From Marsupella aquatica (Eukaryota > Marchantiophyta), in the NCBI GenBank assembly GCA_973895155.1, contig OZ316892.1:21080001-21144000 (forward strand): 64,000 nucleotides of DNA, in the 5' to 3' direction. The position numbers were made by a program, and so were the translations under genes. The notes under the pieces were generated by a model that was not told where the DNA came from, ran no database searches, and saw only the letters and a list, made by a program, of their open reading frames with translations. Numbering within the stretch: position 1 is the first letter of the stretch; every line of letters begins with the position of its first letter. This document shows, one piece after another, positions 1 through 10,128 of this stretch.

Positions 1-1
1 T

Positions 2-751
2 ACCATTGTGATGGGGATAGAGGTTAATCCCACTACCAAATCTTACAAGGTTGTAGTGGCAGGATCTAACCCTCTGCCTGAATTGCTCAGTGATCAAGAA
101 GTCCATATTGAGGATGCAGATGGGTGTGTAGTCAAAGCATTTTTGTATGACTCATCCATTCCTTGGGGTTGGAAGATTTCCAGCACCTTGGTCATTGAAG
201 GGCAATTTACTAGCAAGAGTGTCATGTGTAATGGCTTGTTGTATTGCGTCAGAAGCCGACCTTTTGGATTGATTGCCTTTGATGTGGCCAGAGAGATTTG
301 GATCGAGTTGGAAGTGGTCATGCCTAGACTACTCACTTGTTGCTTCCTGATTGAGAGTCAAGGGGTTTTGATGATGGTGGGAGGCTTGGGAAGGTTTGGA
401 GTTACAACAAGTATCCACATTTGGCGGCTTTCATCCACTTTGCAATGGATGAAGCTGGAGAAGATGCCAAGGAGGCTTTTCAAAGAATTTTTCAAGTCAT
501 CCCCTTCCAAGTCCTTCAATTGTATTGGGAATGGGGATTTGCTATATTTCAACTGCCACAAGAAGTCTCAAGGAGTTTTGTACGACTGTGATAGACACTC
601 TTGGCATGCTGTACCACCTTGCCCCTTGCTAGCCACTAATCCTCTAACTGTGGTCAGAGGATTTTGCTTTACCCCTCGATTGGATGGAGCTGTTGATGGT
701 CATTGCTTTCCTCTCGAAGGGGCTGGGCTTGGATTGGATTCTATAAACTAG
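2..751 (+). CDS. F-box/kelch-repeat protein, C-terminal part
   Basis: The frame is open from the left window edge and ends in TAG at 749-751, so only the last ~250 residues are present. The visible start (MGIEVNPTTKSYKVVVAG) matches the region of plant F-box/kelch proteins of the At5g15710 / F-box-only-protein-6 type that follows the N-terminal F-box, where a 'MG-V-P-KSYKVVVAG' block opens the kelch-like propeller. Further kelch-type strands follow, such as the LMMVGGLGRFGVT block near residue 120. Proteins of this family are SCF ubiquitin-ligase adaptors: the F-box binds SKP1 and the kelch propeller recruits the substrate. The F-box itself lies outside the window, so adaptor function is inferred from family only. 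No intron is needed in the visible part. A closely related F-box/kelch paralogue is not obvious at 6.7-7.8 kb; that protein belongs to a different kelch subfamily. Confidence 0.8.
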   Translation, partial: TIVMGIEVNPTTKSYKVVVAGSNPLPELLSDQEVHIEDADGCVVKAFLYDSSIPWGWKISSTLVIEGQFTSKSVMCNGLLYCVRSRPFGLIAFDVAREIWIELEVVMPRLLTCCFLIESQGVLMMVGGLGRFGVTTSIHIWRLSSTLQWMKLEKMPRRLFKEFFKSSPSKSFNCIGNGDLLYFNCHKKSQGVLYDCDRHSWHAVPPCPLLATNPLTVVRGFCFTPRLDGAVDGHCFPLEGAGLGLDSIN

Positions 752-2520
752 ACTGACCCTTGATGCCCACCATTTGATGGCTGAAATATTAAACTATTTC
801 ATTGCCAAGTTATGAATTCAATCATGCCATGTTCTCGGCTCAGTTACATAGATATATTTTACTGCCTAGTTTGAGAGTAGATATCAAATTCACTTTTTAA
901 TACACAAAATGAATATTGGGATCCAGCGTATTTTTAGAATGATGCAATTTTTTTCAGTCAGATTCCACCTTCTCAAAAAAATTTCCCATTAACCAGTTTC
1001 CCACCTAGTCATAGACCCCATTTACCCCCTCCTTTAATTTACCAGGATCTAAGGGTGATCTAACGGTCAGGAGACAATTCAGGAAAAACAGATACTAAGG
1101 AACATTTGTAGCTGCATCTTCTCCTTCACAGATGCTGACATTCCCCCCACTAGCTAAAAAAGAGAACGTTAAAAAAGTACGCTATTGGGATCCCATTGAG
1201 CTAAAAGGCTTGGATCAATATCCCATCCCCACTCATGACTCCATGATTTAACCAAGATAGAATTTATGGTCTCTTTCTAGATTTCTGGACTCATCATTTA
1301 CAGAACCTTGAGTTCGATTTGGGGTCCAACCTAAGTGTCAGAATGATCAACTCCCAGTGAACTTAGATTTGGGTTTTGGTAAAAACAGCCATATTCCAAA
1401 CATTAGATTAGTTTCCACAAATATGGGCTTCTGGCTGGTTAAGGTCAATGACATCCACTGAGGATCAAAATTAATCATGTCAGGCTCTCATAACAATATT
1501 TGCTTGGGGTCATAAAGACCATACTAGAAATCATGTCTGGCAAGACTTGCTACAGAACATGAAGAGACCTTGTGGATTCAATAATTCTGTCTAAAAACAA
1601 ATTATTTAACAATATTTCAGTTCAAGATTCAAGCCCAGGAATAGACAGTGCAAATCTTCTGGGGCTGCTTTCTAATGGCCTCTGGGTAGAAACTCTAGTT
1701 AATTTGCATGTAGTTGATGCTGGGATGGACCATAAGGGGTTGACCTCAAGATTCCGGTAGACCAAGCACTTTTAATCTGGCACCGGAAAGGCAAGCATTT
1801 AGTATACAAATGAAAGGTGTTCTCTGCGTAATAAACATTGTTCCAGAGTGGTCCATGTGGGTTGCAAGATTCCATTGAAGCACCTTGTCAAACAATGTAA
1901 TCTATGGGAGTTTAAGTTGCTCAATTTGCATTGGACATAGTTATGAACCCTGGGCTGACAGTGCAGAACTCTCAAACTTGTGAATATATAAAAGGACATC
2001 CATCATGAATGATTGTGGATCAACAGGGTAACCACCCTAAGTCAGCAAAATCACAGATACCAGTTCACAAATGCAATTAATCACAACTCTTCCAAAATAT
2101 GGGTCTGAACCAAAATTAATCACACCTCTTCCAAGATAGGGGTCTGGACAAATCATATCTTAATGACACCTATCTCTCCCCCCCTCCCACTTTGTGACTT
2201 ACTTCCCTAGACTCAACTCTAGTTTGCAGTGATGCCCCAGGACCATTTTGTCGACCAAATGAGTACTTGCATATGTACAAGACCATCTCCGATTTAAGGA
2301 TGCCTGTGGATAGTTGTCCAGATCGACCAGACATCATGGATCGCTGATGCGTTTGATATCATGGCTTTTCAAGTAGCCCTCCTAGCTCCTTGCACCTTCA
2401 TTAGTGACGAGCTTCGATGCTGGTGGAAGATTGATAGCAAACACCATGACTTGCAGTAGATCCTGTGCTAATCGTGTCCATCAAGACAGCAATTGATTTG
2501 GTCTCGATCTTTGTCTGCGA
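752..2520. other. Intergenic stretch, no gene seen
   Basis: AT-rich DNA after the F-box/kelch stop codon. The first ~250 bases are presumably 3' UTR. The only open frames are short and resemble no family I know. No strong repeat structure was found before the GC-rich block that begins near 2525. Confidence 0.5.
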
Positions 2521-3175
2521 ATTCCCGTAGCGAGCAGCGGAGGTGCGGCGAGCAGCGGAGGTGGGGCGAGGTGCGGCAAAGCGGAGGTGCGTTTCAGGAG
2601 GCGTGGGGGTAATAATGAGGGTCCCCCGGCCCCCTGGAGCGGAGGTCGTCAGCCTGCGCTGACGCTCCCGGCTCAGCCCTGCGCCCGGGAAGGGTGGCCC
2701 TGGGCCCGGGACGAGTGGCCCTGCGCCCGGGTTTGACGGCCCTGGACCTGGGAAGGTTGCCCCCCCCCGGGTTGGGTTTTGGTTTCTTGGCGGCCCCAGT
2801 TGGGTTGGGTTTCTTGGCGGCCCGGTTTTCCTTGGCGGATTTGTGCTTGGCGGCCCCGGACCTGGTTTGGTTGGTGGGGCTGGGCCCCCACCATAGGCGG
2901 TACCCGTTCGCACTCTGGCTCCGTGCTTGCGGGGTTTTTTCATTCGGTCATTGGAGGCGTTCCTTCGGGTTACCAGGTTTTTGTGTTCGGCGCGACTTGC
3001 CACTACCGGGTTGAGGTTCTTTGCCTTGGACATCCATCCCTTGTTCCTTCATTTATGTTTTTGTTTTGCTCGAGCTTTCCGGTGTTGTTCTTGTACTCTT
3101 TTCTCATTGTTCCGTTCATTTATTTTCGTTTCCTTTGCCCCACCCTTTATCCCAGCTTTTTCCCAGCATTTCCCC

Positions 3176-6100
3176 ATGGAACCCCTCTCCTATCCTAGTT
3201 CACCACCTACCACTCTTGTCCCTATGGCTTCCCCATCTTCCACCCCTCGTTCAGCTCGCCGGATCCGCCCCTCTTCCCCCCCCCACTTCTCCTTCTGATT
3301 CCCGTGTCCAGTGTGATGCTTGTCATAGTTGGTACCAACCATCTGGTCTGACTCGCCATCGTCGCTCATGTCCTGCTCTTCGTGCTTCCTCCTCCTCTGT
3401 GCTTCCCCCTGCCCCCCTTCCCCCTCCCCCGTCTGGCCCCCCCTTCTTCCTGGGATTGGCTGGCCCACCTAGATGTCCTTGCGGCTCTTTACCCCGATTT
3501 CCGGCATCCTCGATTGTATACCCGGATTCCTGTGCCCTTGCGGCCCCTGCTTCGACAGGCCTTTCGTCTTCCTTTTGACCGGCTGGCGCGTGACCCCACT
3601 GATGTTGGTGCCTGGTCCCTACTCCTCTTGCTTCCTCATTGGGTGTTGACCCTCCCTCCTCGTGGGGGCCCGGCCGGGCATAGGGAGACCATTGCCAAGT
3701 TGCAACGGTTTTTGTCGGGGGACTGGATTTTGCTTCAGGAGGAGTTCTATCACCGGCTTCTTGCGTTGGCCTCTAGGGCCTCTGAGTTTGAGGAGGAACC
3801 TCTGGTCCCTCCTGTCCAGCGCCGCCTTCGCCGATGCCTTTTGTTGGGACAGGAGGGGGAGTTTTCTCGGGCCGCACGTTCCTTGGTTCCCCTTTCCCCC
3901 TCTCCTCCTTCGGTCGAGACGGTTGCGGCCCTTCGGTCCCTTCATCCCCCGGCTTCTTGCGCGGTTCCAGGTTTCATTGGGAGCTTCTCTCCGGAGGTTG
4001 AGTTCTCCCTTTCTCGTGAGATTTTTTCCTCTGTCTTCCTTCATTTGCCCCGTCTTTCCGCTGGGGGCATCTCTGGGATGAGGTTCGAGCACCTCAGGGA
4101 CTGCTTCTCCCCCGAGACTCGGCGTCGGGTTTCCAGGAGTTGTTCCAGGTGTGTGCTCATGTTGCAGGTGACAGCATTCCGCCTGTTGTCGCTCGGCTCT
4201 TGGGGGCGTGTCGGTTCATGGCTGTGGCCAAGGAGACGGGTGGTGTTCGACCCCTGGCCATTGGGGAGGTCCTGTATCGTCTGGTTAGCCGCTGCATTTG
4301 TTTACAGATGAGGGCACCGTTTGCTTCACACTTCTTCCCCCACCAGTTCGGCGTGGCCACCCCGGGCGGTTGTGAGAGCGTGGTACATGGCTTGCGTGCC
4401 GTTTTGGACCTCCACCCTGATTGGGGGGTCATTCAGGTGGATGTTGCCAATGCCTTCAACTCTGTCTCCCGTCGTGTGATTTTCGAGGAGCTTCGGGATG
4501 CTGGGGGGAGATTGCATCCCTCATCCCTTTTGCTCGGGCTTTTTATGGGACCCCTGCCCCCTTGGTCTACTCTGACCATCTGGCGTTTGGGACATACTCC
4601 ACCATTATGTCAGAGTCCGGCACCCGGTAGGGGGATCCCCTTGGTGGTGCGTTGTTTGCCTTGGCTCATCTTCGGGCCATCCGGGCATCTTCCGGTGCTT
4701 TTCCAGGTTGCTTGTTCCCCTCTGTTGCTGACGATACTCACATTGTTGCTCCTGCCTTGCTTCTTGGAGATGCCTATATCCATTTTGTTCAGCAGCTTGC
4801 CATTATTGGTTTGTCAGTACAGCCTAGGAAGTGTGGGGTCTGGTCCCGTCTTCCTCTCCCGGACTCATTCTCCCCCCCTCTTGATATCCCCATTAGACAT
4901 GATGGCATTCGGGTCCTTGGGGTGCCGTTTGGGGGGACGGCCTTTGAGCAGGAGTTTCTACAGTCTGCCTTGGACCAGGATGTTGCGCACCTTGACCAGC
5001 TGGTGGCTTTGGGGGATGTCCAGATTGCCTTCCTCATTCTGGTTTTGTGTTTTGTTCGCCGACCATCATACCTTCTGCGGACGGTCCCCCCCACCCCAGC
5101 GTTTTTGTCCTTGCTCTCTTCCTTTGACACCACCGTGATGCGGGTCTTTGGTCACCTCATCGGTCCTGGAGCCCTTGATGGAGAGGATGGTTTTTTTGCG
5201 GCTAGGCAGGCGTCTCTGCCCCCATCGGGAGGTGGTTTGGGGGTGTCCTCGGCTGTGGTTGCTGCTCCTTGTGCGTTTCTTGGCAGTTGGGCGCAGGTGG
5301 CCCCCACCTTGGCGTCACGTTTCATTGTGGACCTTCGGCCTATCCTCTCTGACTCGGTCATGGGAGTGGAGAACGGAGCTCTCCCTTTTCAGATCCAGCT
5401 TCGTCATGCCCGGTCCTTATTACCGGAGGATGTGCAGAGCGTGGTCCCTGCTTTTGAGGGAGTTATTTTGGACAGTCCCAACCGAGTTCAACAGGTGATC
5501 TCTGATCGCATGCACCGATTCACCCTTTCTAGCATGCTTTCCGACGCACCCTCTGACTTGGTTCGAGCGCGTCTTTTATCCGGTTCGGGCGTTGGTTCGG
5601 GGGCTTGGTTATCTGCGAGCCCATTGTGGGCCCCCTTTCGTATGAGTTCTTTTGTCTTCACCACTTCCATGCGCCTCCGTCTTGGTCTTCCCCACCCATG
5701 CCTCCTTGGGCAACCCACATGTGTTTGTGGAGTGCCCTTGGATAGGGGGGAATCCATATCCTACGATGTGGTCATGGTAGTGAGCGGACGGCGACACACG
5801 ATGACATCCGGGATGTGGTAGCCGCCATCGCTCGTGATTCTGGGTATCATGTTATGATGGAGCAACGACATGTGTTACCACCCCAGGATGGAGTACCGGA
5901 CAGGCGTCGGGCCGATTTGGTTTTCTCTCGCGCTGGTGTTCGTGCCCTTGGGGATGTGGTTGTTGCTGACCCCACTAGTGGAGCCAATTTGGCGTCCGCT
6001 GCCCACATCCCAGGTCATGCTGCCACGAGGGCTGCTCGTCTCAAGGAGGAGGCTTATGCTACGCGTTACCCAGGGGACCTTTTCTACCCGTTTGCTGTGG

Positions 6101-6372
6101 AGGTCTTTGGAGCGCTGCACCCGACCTTTGACCAGTTCTTGCGCTCCTGTGCGGTTCATTATGTCGAGCGGCGGCCTTATCCACCAGTCTCTGTTATCAC
6201 ATCCTTTTTTAGACAGAGGGTGTCCATTGTACTTCAGCGTGCACAAGCCTTCACTATCCTTCGTAGAGGCGAGGCGGTTGGAGTCCGGGCATCTAGTCGG
6301 ATTCCATTGCTTGACCCCCCTATGCAGTTCACGACGGAGCTTTATCAGGCCCTTCACTTTGCCGTTGGGTAG
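3176..6372 (+). pseudogene. LINE reverse transcriptase / restriction-like endonuclease polyprotein, frameshifted
   Basis: Likely ATG at 3176. The frame changes at about 3280 (inside a run of C), 3440 (another C run), 4130, 4500 and 5770, and there is an in-frame TAG at 4628-4630, so no intact protein is made. Readable domains in order: a C2H2-like finger CDACHSWYQPSGLTRHRRSC (~3312-3375); the RT fingers (GVRPLAIGEVLYRLVSRC, ~4230); RT motif A with the catalytic Asp in VIQVDVANAFNSVSR (~4430); the GDPLGG block (~4631); RT motif C as VADDTHIV (~4726), where V replaces the usual F/Y before ADD; a Cys/His knuckle (CVCG...HD, ~5720-5800); and an endonuclease core PDRRRADLVF...DVVVAD (~5900-5970). 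The TAG sits exactly where families of this kind have Q before GDPLG, so CAG-to-TAG is the simplest explanation. Confidence 0.75.
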
Positions 6373-6491
6373 TCTTTAGGTTTGTGTGTCCTTTGTTCTC
6401 CTTGGGCTGGGCTTGTGCCTGGTCTTTTTTGTTTTTGCTCTTTGGCCTTTTGGCCTTTTTTCTTGTTTTCCCTTGATGGGTTTTTTGGCCT

Positions 6492-6543
6492 GTGGGTTCC
6501 TGTCTCCCGGTTCAGCGGTGGGTTCCTGTCTCCCGGTTCAGCG
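6492..6543 (+). repeat. Tandem duplication of 26 bp in the LINE 3' tail
   Basis: Two identical head-to-tail copies (6492-6517 and 6518-6543), each beginning GTGGGTTCCTGTCTCC, lie about 120 bp after the LINE stop codon. 3' tail repeats are common in LINEs and may reflect template slippage. Confidence 0.85.
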
Positions 6544-6661
6544 CCTCCTGCTCTTTGGCAGTTTGATATATATACTAGAAGGAGAACCCATCCATCTCAA
6601 GCTAGGGAAAGTCTCGACCCTAGAGCAATACATATTTGTAGAACTGGCTCCATGTTTTTGC

Positions 6662-7849
6662 TCATAGCTGAATAGAGCACATGGAGGTATGAAGGTCAGG
6701 AACCCCAGGGACCCAAAAAGTGGAGGATGCTCTCGACCACACTACGTCGTCCTTGCCACCGAAGCCGCTGCATTCGAGTAGACATTCTCCTCGCTCTTCG
6801 CTGTCGGTCTTCTTCCACAACACCATTGCTAACAACTTGTTTTTCACGGGTAGAACAGCCAATATGGAAAGTCTGTCGACGGAGTCTATAGGTAGCAGTT
6901 CATCACATGCTATTCGACTGTACCTATATGTCAATGCATTCTGTTCTTTATCGTAGACATAAATGCCATCCGAGAGCACTGAGTACATATTTCCTTGCCA
7001 CATGAATGGCAATTGTCTTGGAACAGGGATGTTAAGCGAAAGACCAGGTATCCTATACAAAGCCCTTACCTCTCTCCAATCATTCTTGAGTGGATCATAA
7101 ATCTGCCAAGTCGATACAATGTCAAAATCGATCGCGAATCCACCGTGCACAAGGAGCTTCTCACCCGTACACATGACTCCAGGGTGCATTCGGCCTGAGG
7201 ACATGGGTCTTATCATAGACCAAGCATCGACTTTGGGATCATACATTTCACATCCACAAAGAGGAGTCATTCCTCCATCAGTAGAGCAGCCACCAAATAC
7301 ATAAATCCTCCCATTCATGGCGTCGCACCCAAAGAATCGTCTCGGTTCTAGCATACTCGCACACCGCTTCCACTGCCTTTCTCCAGCCACATCCAGCACA
7401 TACACACTTTGGTGCTCGTGATGATCGAGGTGAGTATTGACTCCTCCCAAAACATACAATCTGCCATCCAATGGTACGAATTCGAACCCTCGAAGAAGCA
7501 CTGGCATTGGAGGAAGTCGGTGAAGGGATTTGTCTCTCAAACTGTAAAGAAAAAACTGACCGTTTCGGTTATTTTCTGAAGAAATATGAACGACCGCGAG
7601 AGTCTCTGTTGAATTGTGGCGAACTCTGGCATCGTAGACTCCTCGACTTCGTATTTCTTTTCGCCAACATGGAGTCACGGAAGATAGGGTATCAGTATAT
7701 CTCCATGACAGCTTTGTGGCAATTTCGTACAAAGCAATGTCATTGGGAATACCCGGAAAGAGTTCCTCCAAGACGGGGAAAACGTGCTTAGAGTCCATAT
7801 ATAGCACTTGTTTCACGGCTGTGCTGCAAAAAGGCATTGCGATACACAT
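6662..7849 (-). CDS. F-box/kelch-repeat protein, complete and intronless
   Basis: A single 395-codon frame on the minus strand with ATG at 7849. A second in-frame ATG at 7795 (MDSKHVFPVLEELFPG) is an alternative start and fits family N-termini better. Residues ~20-70 form the F-box (LFPGIPNDIALYEIATKLSWRYTDTLSSVTPCW). They are followed by kelch blades, visible as VLGGVN near residue 135, YVFGGCSTDGG near 190 and LLVHGGFA near 230, each starting with the hydrophobic-GG signature. Plant F-box/kelch proteins act in SCF E3 ligases, with the propeller binding the target; several target phenylpropanoid enzymes, but nothing here identifies the substrate. The gene lies ~100 bp from the end of the LINE, tail to tail, and is intact. 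Confidence in the family is high and in the specific role low. Confidence 0.88.
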   Translation of the reverse strand: MCIAMPFCSTAVKQVLYMDSKHVFPVLEELFPGIPNDIALYEIATKLSWRYTDTLSSVTPCWRKEIRSRGVYDARVRHNSTETLAVVHISSENNRNGQFFLYSLRDKSLHRLPPMPVLLRGFEFVPLDGRLYVLGGVNTHLDHHEHQSVYVLDVAGERQWKRCASMLEPRRFFGCDAMNGRIYVFGGCSTDGGMTPLCGCEMYDPKVDAWSMIRPMSSGRMHPGVMCTGEKLLVHGGFAIDFDIVSTWQIYDPLKNDWREVRALYRIPGLSLNIPVPRQLPFMWQGNMYSVLSDGIYVYDKEQNALTYRYSRIACDELLPIDSVDRLSILAVLPVKNKLLAMVLWKKTDSEERGECLLECSGFGGKDDVVWSRASSTFWVPGVPDLHTSMCSIQL

Positions 7850-8186
7850 TAGAGGCTAGGAATGCAATTTCCAAAATGATCAGATTCCCATGATCTCTTG
7901 ACTGAACGAGAAATAAATATATGCATATTGGAATGCAATCAGTGATGCCGCCCGCTTTTGTTCTAACCCACTTCTTGCAAAAAATGAGTTCACATTGAAC
8001 GGAAGCTCTTCCACAACTTCTGAGAGAAGTTGTTGCAGCCAGAAGCACAAGTTCCTACAGTAGCTAGCACTGCACTCACAATCATGCTTTCAAGTAAGTG
8101 CAGTGAAAGGCAGGAATACTTGTAATGGCAGAGGAAATGCACGACGTACTCATTTGTCTTGGTGCGTTCCCTATAGGGAACTATTA

Positions 8187-9540
8187 GGGCGTGTATGGTT
8201 TTAGTGGCAGAGCTTTATATGGTTTAGTGCATGTTTGGTTAGTGGCAGAACTTTATAGGGTTTAGGAAATTAATTTTTCTTAAATTTTAGGGGGTGTAGG
8301 CGAGGGTGTAGGGCTTAAAAAAGTCACAGGTGATGGGGGGGACGGGCGGTTTACTTTTTTATTCACCCAAGTTACCATGACATTTTATCACTCTTTGTAA
8401 ACAATGCAAAGAGATAATGGTATCACACTTTGCATTGATTCCTCCTTTTGGGTACTCCAGGTCGGTGACCATGCTTATAATACAAACAGTGAAAGAAGGA
8501 GCTTGCGCTCAACCAGAAGCCTGTACAACCAACAAACACACTTGGTAATAGTTTTGTCTTCAATCTCTACTCATTGATATTGTGGTCACCATACCTATCA
8601 ATCAAGGCACGTTGGCAAGAAAATTGAGAATCGGTGATACTTCCCCTTTAGAAAAAGCAGTTGCAGCAAAGATCCCATTTCAAAATGAGTTAGAATTAAA
8701 ATTATTATTGACTTCTGAAATAAACCCTATACCCTAAAATGCTGAAATGAACACAAGTTGCAATTCCGGTGACATAGCTTGCATTCAAATTTGCTACCTT
8801 TGGTCTTGCCTTTGGTTCCTGATCGAGCTTTGGTTGCAAAGCTAAGCACTATCTCTTCTTCTCCCTCTTGTAAGTTTTTACATCTCACCTCATCTCAAAT
8901 GGTACTTGCAATACAAGTATCACAAACTCTTGAATGCATTCAGTGGTACTGATATCAATGTTCATTTTTGAATTGGATGAAACTTTGAGAGGAAACCTAG
9001 ATCTATCACTCAATCTGATGCTCTTTTTTATACTGGCTTCATTGTTTGCTTTCAAGTACAGTAAATGACGAGAACAAGACCTAACCAGAGTAGGGTACAT
9101 TTGCTCTTAAGTTTGCAATCATGCTGATATATATATGGCTCATGATTGGTCAAATGATTTGAATGCACTTGACTGTGTATACTTACAAGTCAGGTGTGGG
9201 AGGCTCAACTTAGTAGTAGGTGTAGGACTTCTGAAGTCTTGGGTGAAAGTGGTATTGCTAGCAAGGATAAAGACTTAGTAGAGAGCCAAAAACACTGATT
9301 GAATGAATGCCCTTTGCAATACTTCTATTGGGGTTTGCTTGTGACTAAAGGTGAACTATTAGAGGGGCATAGAAATATAGACCTTATGCAAAGAGCTCAC
9401 TGGTATTCTGGTTGGGCTTGATTGATTTGAATGTAGGTCTCTACAGGAGTCAAGGAGAAAAGGTGAGGATTGGCTATAGAGGGCAAAGAGTTGGAACGGT
9501 GAGCGCTCATATATATAGCTCTGCCACTAACCATGGTTGA
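8187..9540. mobile_element. MITE-like non-autonomous element, approximate bounds
   Basis: The left end reads GGGCGTGTATGGTT followed by TTAGTGGCAGAGCT, with a second internal copy TGGTTAGTGGCAGA at 8236-8249. The right end (9518-9535) carries AGCTCTGCCACTAACCAT, the reverse complement of the left motif apart from a 2-nt insertion. The interior (~1.25 kb) has no transposase-like frame. GGGCGTGTTTGGTT-type termini are typical of Tourist/PIF-Harbinger or hAT-derived MITEs in plants. Target-site duplications are not clear. Confidence 0.4.
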
Positions 9541-10004
9541 ATCCTGACCTAACCTAGGTTAGAAACAACTAACCACAATTAGAAGTCATGGTTACAAGTT
9601 CACTGCACATTTACCCACGCTTTGATGACTTTGACCAGATGATTTTCATATGCAGAGAGCAATCGTGGTATAGAAGCTTGGATTGCTTCAATCTTTTGAT
9701 GGTGATTGTGGATGGACATTTTTTTTCAGATTTCCTCAACTGGAGCTTATTCTGGAATTTTTGCTTCTTTTTATGGAGAAAATGAGATGTTTGAACAATT
9801 TCTAAGTGTAGAATGCAGTTTAAAAAGTTTAATTCCCTGTTATTTTATTTAAAATGTTCTAGACCTCAGAAATGGCTGAAATCCTGGCAGCAGGTAGAAT
9901 AGATGTAGAAGATTACCCTGGAAACATTTCAACTTCATCGAAGCTGTGATTAGGAAGTTATGAATTTTCAAAGTTACCAAATCTTCATCCGCACAGTTTT
10001 CAGC

Positions 10005-10128
10005 GACGCTTTCAGAAGCGTCCATCAAATTCAGGATGCTTTGTGAAGCGTCCACCCAAGTACACGACGCCTCGTGAAGCGTCCACCAGTGACGATGACA
10101 AAAAGTACTTGACGCTTTGCAAAGCGTC
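10005..10128. repeat. Tandem array of four short hairpins (GACGCTT-N4-AAGCGTC)
   Basis: Four copies of an 18-bp inverted repeat with 4-nt loops at 10005-10022, 10035-10052, 10066-10083 and 10111-10128, each followed by 'cca(c/t)c'. Copies 2 and 3 have single arm mismatches. Spacing is 30-45 bp. The array could be part of an old LTR regulatory region, which plant elements sometimes decorate this way. Confidence 0.8.

Larger units (their letters stand above)
2525..6560 (+). mobile_element. RLE-type non-LTR retrotransposon (LINE), decayed
   Basis: A GC-rich island in otherwise AT-rich DNA. Its ~650-bp leader (2525-3175) contains short GC-rich imperfect repeats of the 'cccgggannngtggccctg' and 'cttggcggcccc' kinds. 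It is followed by a reverse-transcriptase frame with a C-terminal restriction-like endonuclease (3176-6372) and a ~190-bp 3' tail. No long terminal repeats are present. I could not identify a poly(A) tail or a convincing target-site duplication, so both ends are approximate. The domain order (Cys/His finger, RT, second Cys/His knuckle, endonuclease) is that of site-specific-type LINEs (R2/NeSL-like group) rather than of L1-type plant LINEs, which use an N-terminal APE endonuclease. Confidence 0.75.

Noticed and set aside
2401-3033. 210-codon Pro/Gly-rich minus-strand frame
   Set aside because: It is an artefact of the GC-rich repetitive LINE leader; composition is low-complexity and no domain is seen.
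3619-4092. 157-codon minus-strand frame over the LINE
   Set aside because: Antisense shadow of the RT coding region; Arg/Lys/Gly bias matches the reverse complement of the coding strand.
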